Under the pieces are notes generated by a model that did not search any database, was not told the DNA's origin, and saw only the letters and a program-made list of their open reading frames with translations. A program made the translations under genes and the position numbers. 5,941 nucleotides of DNA, from assembly GCA_025922795.1 (NCBI GenBank), contig JAICHC010000198.1:1-5941 (forward strand). Reading direction: 5' to 3'. Positions 1 to 5,941 of this stretch are shown in pieces (the stretch's first letter is position 1; every line of letters starts with the position of its first letter). The DNA is from Candidatus Binatia bacterium. GTDB lineage: Bacteria > Desulfobacterota_B > Binatia > UBA9968.

Positions 1-1635
1 GTAGCGGTCGCTGTCGGGGCGCTGATAAGTCACGCCAAGCGCTTGCCCGCGGGGTACGATCGTTACCCGATGGACCGGGTCGGCGCCGGGCACCACCAGG
101 CCCAGGATCGCGTGGCCGCCCTCGTGATAGGCGATCCGTTCCTTGTCGGCACGGCTCAAGAGGAGCGGACGCTCGGGGCCGAGCACGATCTTCTCTAGCG
201 CGTCCAGGAAGTCCTTGTGACTGACTTCGTTCTGCTCGCGCCGGGCCGCCAGCAACGCCGCCTCATTGACCAGGTTCCTCAGGTCGGCGCCCGAAAACCC
301 CGGCGTCGAAGCGGCAATCTCGGCTAAGCTTGCATCCTTCGCCAGCGGCACGTTGCGCGTATGAACTTTGAGGATGGCTTCGCGCCCGGTCTTGTCCGGA
401 AGGTTAACCACCACGCGCCGGTCAAAGCGACCCGGCCGCAGCAGCGCTTTATCGAGCACGTCCGGCTGGTTGGTCGCCGCGAGCACGATGATGCCCTCGC
501 GGCTGGAGAAGCCGTCCATCTCGGTGAGGATTTGGTTCAACGTCTGCTCCTGCTCGCTCGAACCTCCGATCGCCACCTGTCCGCGCGCGCGCCCGATGGC
601 GTCCAACTCGTCAATGAAGACAATCGCGGGAGCATGCTCGCGCGCCTGCTTGAAGAGGTCGCGTACCCGCGCCGCGCCCACCCCCACGATCATCTCCACA
701 AACTCCGCAGCGCTCATGGAGAAGAACGGCACCCCCGCCTCACCCGCCACCGCCCTCGCGAGCAGAGTTTTTCCTGTACCCGGTGCGCCCACCAGCAGCA
801 CGCCTTTCGGCGCCGTGCCGCCGAGGCGGGTGTATTTTTTGGGATCCTTGAGAAAATCCACGATCTCGACCAGCTCGTTTTCGGCTTCGTCGATGCCGGC
901 GACATCGTCGAAAGTGACCTTCGTATCCTTTTCCTGATCATAACGGCGGGCCTTGCTCTTACCGATGCCCATCAGCCCGCCTCCGATGCCACCGCCCTGC
1001 TTCCCCATCCGCCGAAACATCCATATGTAAAAACCGATGAAAAGCAGCGCCGGACCAAAGCCGAAAAGGAGTGTCGCCAACGCGCTGCCGCCTTCCTGGA
1101 TGGGTTTGGCGCTGATCTCCACTCCGTTCTCGATCAGAAATCCCTCCAACCCGGGGTCTACGAAGCTGGGCAGCGTCGTCGTGAAGTTACTTACCTCCTT
1201 GGGCTCGCTGCGCGCGATCAAAGGCCGTTCGCTCGCCGTTTGAGACTCGCCGCTCCACCCTGCACTTTTTTCGCCCGCCATCTGGGCCTCGCTCGCGGCC
1301 TCGTTCTTTTCGTCGGGCGCTGGGTACATGACCGGAGCCTTGAAGCGCCCGCTGATGGACTCGCCCTGGCTGTAGATTGCCGCAACGTTGCCCTCGCCAA
1401 CCTGCTCCTTAAAGAGCGTATAGGGCACCGTGACCGGCGCTTCCGGACTTGGCAATAGGAATCTCACCAGCAGATAGTTCGCGAGCAAGACGCCCAACAA
1501 CCATAGCCAGGTTTTGCCGGGCGGCATCTTCGCCGGTCCGGCACTCTTCGCAGCTCCACCCTTGTCGGCCGTCGGCACCCCTCCGGGCGGCCGGGAGTTA
1601 GTGTTTCGTTGCTTCTCCTGTCCCATCAAGCCCAT
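1..1635 (-). CDS. ftsH: ATP-dependent zinc metalloprotease FtsH (C-terminus cut by window edge)
   Basis: Membrane-anchored AAA+ protease that unfolds and degrades misassembled membrane proteins and some regulators. The reading frame is open from ATG 1635 to the window edge: 545 residues, with most of the peptidase domain missing. Visible order: Pro/Gly/Lys-rich tail (1-40), TM1 (about 42-61), periplasmic domain with an acidic/Ser-rich insert (about 105-148), TM2 (about 186-207), Gly-rich linker, and AAA domain from about 240. Walker A GAPGTGKT is at 283-290, pore loop [10 protein letters not shown] at 311-320, Walker B IVFIDE at 338-343, SRH arginines R400 and R403 in LRPGRFDRR, and zinc motif HEGGH at 504-508, followed by [15 protein letters not shown] 1635 is chosen because AGGAGG ends 5 bases upstream. 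Oddities: the long tail, Ile316 where FtsH usually has Phe, and HEGGH rather than HEAGH. Family certain; the accessory-paralog status is inferred. It is transcribed away from the CDF gene. Confidence 0.96.
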   Translation of the reverse strand, partial: MGLMGQEKQRNTNSRPPGGVPTADKGGAAKSAGPAKMPPGKTWLWLLGVLLANYLLVRFLLPSPEAPVTVPYTLFKEQVGEGNVAAIYSQGESISGRFKAPVMYPAPDEKNEAASEAQMAGEKSAGWSGESQTASERPLIARSEPKEVSNFTTTLPSFVDPGLEGFLIENGVEISAKPIQEGGSALATLLFGFGPALLFIGFYIWMFRRMGKQGGGIGGGLMGIGKSKARRYDQEKDTKVTFDDVAGIDEAENELVEIVDFLKDPKKYTRLGGTAPKGVLLVGAPGTGKTLLARAVAGEAGVPFFSMSAAEFVEMIVGVGAARVRDLFKQAREHAPAIVFIDELDAIGRARGQVAIGGSSEQEQTLNQILTEMDGFSSREGIIVLAATNQPDVLDKALLRPGRFDRRVVVNLPDKTGREAILKVHTRNVPLAKDASLAEIAASTPGFSGADLRNLVNEAALLAARREQNEVSHKDFLDALEKIVLGPERPLLLSRADKERIAYHEGGHAILGLVVPGADPVHRVTIVPRGQALGVTYQRPDSDRY

Positions 1636-1913
1636 GTCGACCTCCTGGAAAACGCTCTGGCCAGCGCCGGGTATTTCTCCCGAATGTTTAACGGCTATCA
1701 CCCATGTCCGCTCACAACAAGATGATAGTCGACAAGCGCCCGCGCAGAAGTGAGTAGAGCGCGAGTACCGTTCATCCACAGGATAATGACGAACTGCGCA
1801 CGGCCCGTAGCGCGAGCTTTAGAAAAATTTCCGGTCAACCAGGGATCAGAAGATATATCGACAGATTTCGCGCTTGCAACTGCGCGCCCCTTCGATAGTG
1901 TTTGTCTACTCGA
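1636..1913. promoter_or_regulatory. Divergent intergenic region between ftsH and the CDF gene
   Basis: This 278-base spacer must hold the start signals for ftsH (minus) and the CDF gene (plus), as both are transcribed outward. I found no convincing sigma-70 or sigma-32 promoter on either strand. The best plus-strand match is TTGCAA (1874-1879) and, 16 bases on, TAGTGT (1896-1901), with a poor -10. An A/T-rich patch GATATAT lies at 1852-1858. Inverted repeats seen: CTATCA (1695-1700) with TGATAG (1723-1728); GTTCATC (1770-1776) with GACGAAC (1788-1794), one mismatch; and GCGCAG (1742-1747) with CTGCGC (1794-1799). Any could be an operator or chance. The short open frames here lack family resemblance or extend into the neighbouring genes out of frame. 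Confidence 0.4.
1641..1646 (-). promoter_or_regulatory. Ribosome binding site of ftsH
   Basis: On the minus strand the sequence reads AGGAGG, then five bases, then ATG at 1635. This is a near-perfect Shine-Dalgarno at good spacing. It decides the start over a second in-frame ATG three codons downstream, and implies efficient translation. No other gene in the window has so strong a site. Confidence 0.85.
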
Positions 1914-2816
1914 ATGGACAGAGCCGGCCTCACCAAATTCGCATGGCTTTCAATCGCGGCGGCGCTTGCCACGATTGTCCTGAAGGCGAGCGCGTATTAC
2001 ATCACCGGATCCGTGGGTCTTTTGTCCGATGCGCTTGAGTCGATTGTTAATTTAGTTGCGGCATTGATGGCCCTCGCGATGCTCGCGGTGGCGGCCCGTC
2101 CCGCCGATGAAATGCACGCGTTCGGTTATAACAAAGCCGAATATTTCTCCAGCGGCCTCGAGGGAATGCTCATTCTGCTCGCGGCGGCGAGCATCGTATG
2201 GACGGCTATTCCACGCCTGATGACGCCGCGCGCCTTGGAGCAGGTCGGCATCGGTGTTGCCGTCTCTATTCTCGCGGCTATCGTCAACTTCGCGGTCGCC
2301 CGGCTGTTGCTGCATGCGGCCGATAAGTATCGTTCGATCACACTCGAAGCCGACGCACATCACTTGATGACGGATGTCTGGACCTCGGCGGGAGTCATCA
2401 TCGGAATCGCCGTCGTATTTCTTACCGGGTACAATCGCTTGGATCCCATCATTGCTATTATGGTCGCGATCAATATTCTCTGGACGGGAGCTAAGTTGCT
2501 GCGGCGTTCGGTGCTTGGACTGATGGATACTGCTCTGCCTCCGGCAGAGCATCAAGCGATCAAAGACGTTCTTAGCCGATATCAGCGTGATGGCATTCAC
2601 TATCACGCTTTGCGCACGCGCCACGCCGGAAGCCGGTCCTTTATCTCGTTTCATGTACTGGTGCCGGGCGATTGGACGGTGCAACGTGGACATGATCTGC
2701 TGGAGCAAGTGGAACGTGATATCCGAGCCGAGATTCCAGGCGCGAGCGTATTTACGCATCTGGAACCGGCCGGTGATCCGAAAGCATGGGAAGATACTTC
2801 GCTTGACCGATTTTGA
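1914..2816 (+). CDS. Cation diffusion facilitator (CDF) family metal/proton antiporter
   Basis: Inner-membrane exporter of divalent cations (Zn, Fe, Mn, Co or Ni in this family) driven by proton exchange. From ATG 1914 it has 300 residues, the usual length. The N-terminal part holds about six membrane helices, starting [13 protein letters not shown]. Helix 2 carries [15 protein letters not shown] and helix 5 carries [12 protein letters not shown], giving HxxxD (H150, D154). The C-terminal 90 residues match the cytoplasmic ferredoxin-like domain, with conserved histidines in [28 protein letters not shown] and FTHLEP. Aligned with the E. coli FieF (YiiP) DxxxD site, helix 2 would supply ExxxN (E42, N46), so metal specificity is not readable. 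Start is uncertain: TTG at 1902 is also in frame after the stop at 1896, and neither has a Shine-Dalgarno. It is convergent with the cardiolipin synthase gene and divergent from ftsH. Confidence 0.93.
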   Translation: MDRAGLTKFAWLSIAAALATIVLKASAYYITGSVGLLSDALESIVNLVAALMALAMLAVAARPADEMHAFGYNKAEYFSSGLEGMLILLAAASIVWTAIPRLMTPRALEQVGIGVAVSILAAIVNFAVARLLLHAADKYRSITLEADAHHLMTDVWTSAGVIIGIAVVFLTGYNRLDPIIAIMVAINILWTGAKLLRRSVLGLMDTALPPAEHQAIKDVLSRYQRDGIHYHALRTRHAGSRSFISFHVLVPGDWTVQRGHDLLEQVERDIRAEIPGASVFTHLEPAGDPKAWEDTSLDRF

Positions 2817-3137
2817 AACAACCAAACATTGCAGCTTTTGAATTGCGGAAAATCATGCCCCGGTCGTGCACCGGCTGGAACGCGTTAGCCAACCGGCACA
2901 GCCGCGCGTGGAAACTACTCGATCGTCTTGGTAACCCAGCGGAACGGGTAGCGTCCTAGGGTTTTGGGCGGCACTGTCGAGCAGTTGATGAAAGAAGGGC
3001 ATGTTCGGTCTTGATCGTGAGACGGCTGGAAAGCTCGTCGAATTGATCGAAGCTCGGTGGCAGCAATCTTCACGGGTATCGCGCCATGACTCCGGCGAAG
3101 CCAGCACCGCGGCGACATGAGATAACTTACCCTGTGC
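2817..3137. other. Convergent intergenic gap, no convincing gene
   Basis: This 321-base stretch separates the 3' ends of the CDF and cardiolipin synthase genes. Open stretches exist in several frames, but none matches a family I know. On the plus strand, ATG 3001 to TGA 3120 would encode 39 residues beginning MFGLDRETAGKLVELIEARW, which looks protein-like but is preceded by two stops and has a poorly spaced purine run. Minus-strand frames of 83-84 codons overlap each other. Hairpin-like repeats are CCGGT/ACCGG (2860-2864/2870-2874) and CCGGCTGG/CCAACCGG (2871-2878/2889-2896, one mismatch). Neither is followed by a T tract, so they are not called terminators. A gene relic or small RNA cannot be excluded. 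Confidence 0.5.
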
Positions 3138-4589
3138 TCACAGCAACGGCGAGAGCACCCTGGCAACCGAATCCCTGAAGCGAATCACCCGGCCGCGCTT
3201 CCGATAAGCCTCCGGGTCGAATTCGCTGCAGTATTCAAGGTCCGCGTCGAAGTCGTTCTCCAGCTCTTTGGCGATCCGCTCGCTGTAGAACACCGCGTTA
3301 AGCTCGTAATTGATGCTGAAGCTGCGAATGTCGATATTCGCCGAGCCGATCGAGCAGATCTCGGAATCGATGCTGATCGTCTTTGCGTGCAGATAGCCCT
3401 TTTCATAGAGGAACACGCGCACGCCGGCGGTCACGATCTCTTCGATATAGGTGTTCCCCGCCCAATCGGGGAGTCTATTGCCCGAGGGGCGCGCGCTCAC
3501 CATCACTTTGACGTCGACACCCGAGAGCGCCGCTGTCCGCAAGGCTTCGGCAAGACTCGCGTCGGGGAGGAAAAAAGGTGATTGAATGTAGACATGCCGC
3601 TGTGCCGAAACGATCATAAAAGCGTAAAGCTGTCTGATCGCCGCCCACTGGGAATCGGGTCCCGATGTCAAGATCTGCACCGGGACGTCACCTTCCGTAG
3701 GCTCCATCGCGTCGCGCGGATAGTATTTGGTGTGGAACAAGTTCTCTCCGATCGCGTTGTACCAGTCGACCATGAAAACCGCCTGTAGAACCGCCGCGCT
3801 CTCTCCCACCAGCCGCACCTGGGTGTCGCGCCACGAGTCAAATCCTTCTCCGCCGTCGAGTTGCTCCTGGCCGATATTCATCCCGCCGGTATAGCCGATG
3901 GCTCCATCGATCACGGTGATCTTTCGATGGTTGCGGTAGCTGATCGTATGAAGATGGTAAAACGGCGATGTGGGGGCCATGCGGATTCCGGCCGCAAGCA
4001 TGTCCCTGACGTAGTGCCGGCCCACATGAGCCTGGGAGCCGATCGGATCATACAGCAGCCGGACCTCGACAGCCGCCCTCGCTTTCTCCATCAAGATTTG
4101 CCTCAGGCCGTCGGTGAAAGAATCCACGCCCCAGATGAAGTACTGGAGATGAATTGAGTGCTGCGCGGCCTTTATGTCGTCCATGAGGCTGGGGTAAAAC
4201 TTGGCTGCATCCTGTTGTATCTCGACACGATTGCGCGTCGTCAGCGCGGAAACAGAGTTTCGTCGCACCAGCATCATCACTTTTTTTCGGTTGACACGTT
4301 CACTTTCCAGCCGCGCCAGCTCCGCATCCTGACGGGACAGAATAGGCGCCAACAACGGAAGGGCGTTCGCCTCGAGATCTTGCATAAGTAGATCGTGCTG
4401 TTTGCTGAAAGCCTTCCGGTCTCGCCCGAAGAGGAGATACACCAGCAGTCCGATTCCAGGAACGAAGAAAAGCACGAGCATCCAAGCGAGGGTCGACTGG
4501 GGCCTGCGATTCTCCGAGACGAGAAATACGCCCGTTACGACAGCGTAAAGAAACAGCAAAACCGCCAAGATGGCGAAGATAGGCCTCAT
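3138..4589 (-). CDS. Cardiolipin synthase-like phospholipase D family protein
   Basis: Probable ClsA-type enzyme, which condenses two phosphatidylglycerols into cardiolipin and glycerol at the inner membrane. It has 483 residues, close to E. coli ClsA. Two N-terminal membrane helices (about 3-24 and 34-54) precede a charged linker and two phospholipase D domains. HKD motif 1 is NHRKITVIDG with H221, K223, D228, followed by YTGGMNIG. Motif 2 is LHAKTISID with H401, K403, D408, followed by GSANIDIRSF. Family blocks also seen: LQYFIWGVD, GFDSWRDTQVRL, YIQSPFFLPD and VFLYEKGYLHAK. Both catalytic sites look intact. ATG 4589 has a weak AAGGA (4600-4604) 10 bases upstream, and the stop is TGA at 3138-3140. 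It lies 71 bases downstream of nhaA on the same strand, so cotranscription is plausible. Another phosphatidyltransferase role in the Cls family is possible, so no symbol is given. Confidence 0.93.
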   Translation of the reverse strand: MRPIFAILAVLLFLYAVVTGVFLVSENRRPQSTLAWMLVLFFVPGIGLLVYLLFGRDRKAFSKQHDLLMQDLEANALPLLAPILSRQDAELARLESERVNRKKVMMLVRRNSVSALTTRNRVEIQQDAAKFYPSLMDDIKAAQHSIHLQYFIWGVDSFTDGLRQILMEKARAAVEVRLLYDPIGSQAHVGRHYVRDMLAAGIRMAPTSPFYHLHTISYRNHRKITVIDGAIGYTGGMNIGQEQLDGGEGFDSWRDTQVRLVGESAAVLQAVFMVDWYNAIGENLFHTKYYPRDAMEPTEGDVPVQILTSGPDSQWAAIRQLYAFMIVSAQRHVYIQSPFFLPDASLAEALRTAALSGVDVKVMVSARPSGNRLPDWAGNTYIEEIVTAGVRVFLYEKGYLHAKTISIDSEICSIGSANIDIRSFSINYELNAVFYSERIAKELENDFDADLEYCSEFDPEAYRKRGRVIRFRDSVARVLSPLL

Positions 4590-4630
4590 GAACGTAGCAT
4601 CCTTGGCACCAGGCAGGCGTCCTTGGTCAA

Positions 4631-4645
4631 TGACGTCGATCGTCA
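4631..4645. repeat. Short inverted repeat TGACG-N5-CGTCA between nhaA and the cls-like gene
   Basis: The plus strand reads TGACGTCGATCGTCA: perfect 5-base arms around a 5-base centre, lying in the 71-base gap. No T tract follows on the minus strand, so it does not look like an intrinsic terminator. It could be a regulator site for the downstream gene or chance. The same gap also has CCAAGGA twice on the minus strand, the second copy including the weak ribosome binding site. Confidence 0.3.
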
Positions 4646-4660
4646 GAACAATTTACTGTC

Positions 4661-5941
4661 TTAGGTCGTCCGATCACGCTCCGAATCAGAACGTGCGGCG
4701 GACCAGAGCAGCACGGTCCCAACTCCACCGGCGAGAAAGGAAGCAATAAAAATCCCGACCTTCGCTGCGGCGAAGTCCGACGCATCGGGGAAGGCCTTGC
4801 CGGCAATGTAGAGCGACATCGTGAAACCGATGCCGGCGAGCGCGCCGGCGCCGATCATCTGGCGCCATGAATACTCCTCCGGCTTTACGGCCAAGCCCAG
4901 CCGTACGGCGAGCGCGGCTCCCAGAACCATGCCAATCGGCTTGCCCAGCACCAGTCCAAGCACAACGGCCAAGATGAGCCTCTCGTGCCCCTCAAGCACG
5001 GTGGCGGACCAGGTGAGGCCGGCGTTTGCGAGGGCAAATATGGGCAGCACGAGATAACTCGACCAGGGCTCGACCGATCGAAGCAGTTTGGCGGCCGGCG
5101 ATTCGATTCTGTCATGAATCGAATCCAGCATACGCAAGGCTGGCTCGGAGGGTCCGTGACGCAAAACCCTTTCGCCGGCTCTGCGCAACTCGTGGTTGAT
5201 CACGGTTTCAGCTTGAGCCATCAACGCCGACAGGTTTGCCGGTGGTCGGGTCGGCGTCACCGCCGCGACGATCACCCCCGCAAGGGTAGGGTGCAGGCCG
5301 GCACCGTGCAAGCAGCCCCACAAGAGGATGCCAAGCAGGCCATAGGGCAACGGCGAATAAATACCGCCTTGGTTAAGCAGCACCATCACGAAAGTCACGG
5401 CGACCGAGGCGGCGAGATACTGCAGGTCGATACCGCTGGCATAAAAGATCGCCAGGATGGCGATGGCGACGAGGTCGTCAACGATAACGGCGGCGGTCAA
5501 GAAAATCCGTAGCTCGATTGGAACTCGGCCGCCAAGCAACGCGATCAGGGCGATGGCAAACGCGGTATCAGTTGTCGTCGGAATGGCCCATCCTGCGGCG
5601 AGTTGCCCGGGCGGCACGACGAGCAGGTATAAGGACGCAGGCAACAGCATGCCGCCTGCGGCCGCGGCCAATGGCAATGCGGCTACACGCGGGACGGACA
5701 GACGTCCTATCGTGAGTTCACGTTTAATTTCCAGTCCGACAACCAGAAAAAAGATCGTCAGCAGTCCATCATTGAACCATTCCCGCAACGGCAAATTGAA
5801 TGTCGCGTCGCCGAAGCTCCATCCAACCGGCATTTCCCAGAGGGATTCGAACGCCGGGCCGGCGGGCGAGTTGCTGAAGACGAGAGCCAGAATCGTCATC
5901 GTCAGCAGCAGCAAGCCGGTGGACGGCGCCCAACGCGCGAA
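4661..5941 (-). CDS. nhaA: Na+/H+ antiporter NhaA (N-terminus cut by window edge)
   Basis: Inner-membrane antiporter exchanging Na+ or Li+ for protons, used for salt and alkaline pH tolerance. The frame is open to the right edge and its first visible codons, [13 protein letters not shown], match the family N-terminus, so the true start lies just beyond 5941. A TTG at 5914 is inside the gene and not the start. There are 426 visible residues against 388 in whole E. coli NhaA. Conserved blocks, in visible numbering: [12 protein letters not shown] (E71, R74, E75), TTTDTAFA (D125), IVDDLVAI (D155, D156, matching the E. coli D163/D164 ion site), GLHPTLAG (H217, matching H225), PIFALANAG and VLGKPIGM (K334, matching K300). 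All key residues are present. The extra length is mostly one hydrophilic insert at about 229-293. The stop is TAA at 4661-4663. It is the upstream member of a possible two-gene unit with the cardiolipin synthase gene. Confidence 0.96.
   Translation of the reverse strand, partial: FARWAPSTGLLLLTMTILALVFSNSPAGPAFESLWEMPVGWSFGDATFNLPLREWFNDGLLTIFFLVVGLEIKRELTIGRLSVPRVAALPLAAAAGGMLLPASLYLLVVPPGQLAAGWAIPTTTDTAFAIALIALLGGRVPIELRIFLTAAVIVDDLVAIAILAIFYASGIDLQYLAASVAVTFVMVLLNQGGIYSPLPYGLLGILLWGCLHGAGLHPTLAGVIVAAVTPTRPPANLSALMAQAETVINHELRRAGERVLRHGPSEPALRMLDSIHDRIESPAAKLLRSVEPWSSYLVLPIFALANAGLTWSATVLEGHERLILAVVLGLVLGKPIGMVLGAALAVRLGLAVKPEEYSWRQMIGAGALAGIGFTMSLYIAGKAFPDASDFAAAKVGIFIASFLAGGVGTVLLWSAARSDSERDRTT

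Noticed and set aside
361..1458. Long open frame of 365 codons on the plus strand
   Set aside because: It is fully antisense to ftsH, whose minus-strand frame has intact family motifs throughout. Arg/His/Ala-rich translation is typical of a shadow frame in G+C-rich DNA.
1771..1780. DnaA box-like TCATCCACA
   Set aside because: One mismatch to the consensus and isolated; a single site is expected by chance and no origin genes or box cluster are present.
1750..1983. 77-codon plus-strand frame overlapping the CDF start
   Set aside because: It runs into the CDF coding sequence in another frame, has no convincing ribosome site and no family resemblance.
2052..2825. Open frame of 257 codons on the minus strand
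   Set aside because: Antisense to the CDF gene, with no family resemblance and low-complexity Arg/Asp/His-rich translation.
2860..2896. Hairpins considered as a bidirectional terminator
   Set aside because: Stems are short and no T tract follows on either strand.
2853..3166. Two overlapping minus-strand frames of 84 and 83 codons in the convergent gap
   Set aside because: They overlap each other in different frames, one runs into the cls-like 3' end, and neither resembles a known protein. Kept only as a possible relic in the gap entry.
4985..5512. Open frame of 175 codons on the plus strand
   Set aside because: Antisense to nhaA; Gly/Gln/Arg-rich shadow translation without recognisable motifs.
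5912..5914. TTG as the start of NhaA
   Set aside because: The frame continues upstream to the window edge with residues matching the NhaA N-terminus, so the real start lies outside the window.

Overview
The window reads as a G+C-rich Gram-negative bacterial chromosome or accessory island, most likely a proteobacterium or a similar didermal lineage. The reasons are high G+C (around 60% by eye), G/C-ending codons, and four membrane protein families in their Gram-negative-like forms. No rRNA, tRNA, CRISPR array or complete insertion sequence is visible, so the taxonomic call is weak.

Layout, left to right. (1) Positions 1-1635, minus strand: an FtsH-type AAA+ zinc metalloprotease, cut by the left window edge after 545 codons, with a strong Shine-Dalgarno. 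(2) Positions 1636-1913: a divergent intergenic spacer with small dyads but no convincing promoter. (3) Positions 1914-2816, plus strand: a cation diffusion facilitator (CDF) metal exporter with no obvious ribosome binding site. (4) Positions 2817-3137: a 321-base convergent gap with no convincing gene, holding a few short open stretches that may be relics, and small hairpins. (5) Positions 3138-4589, minus strand: a cardiolipin synthase-like phospholipase D protein with two intact HKD motifs. (6) Positions 4661-5941, minus strand: an NhaA Na+/H+ antiporter whose start lies beyond the right edge. It lies upstream of the cardiolipin synthase with a 71-base gap, so the two may be cotranscribed.

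How they may fit together (inference): all four products act at the inner membrane. They cover membrane-protein quality control (FtsH), metal efflux (CDF), anionic phospholipid synthesis (cardiolipin synthase) and Na+/H+ homeostasis (NhaA). The FtsH does not look like the minimal housekeeping form. It has a roughly 40-residue soluble N-terminal tail, an acidic/Ser-rich insert in the periplasmic domain and isoleucine at the usual pore-loop phenylalanine. An accessory envelope-stress neighbourhood, comparable in theme to known transmissible stress-tolerance loci that carry extra FtsH copies, is a reasonable hypothesis but is not proven by this window. No wholly new system is evident.
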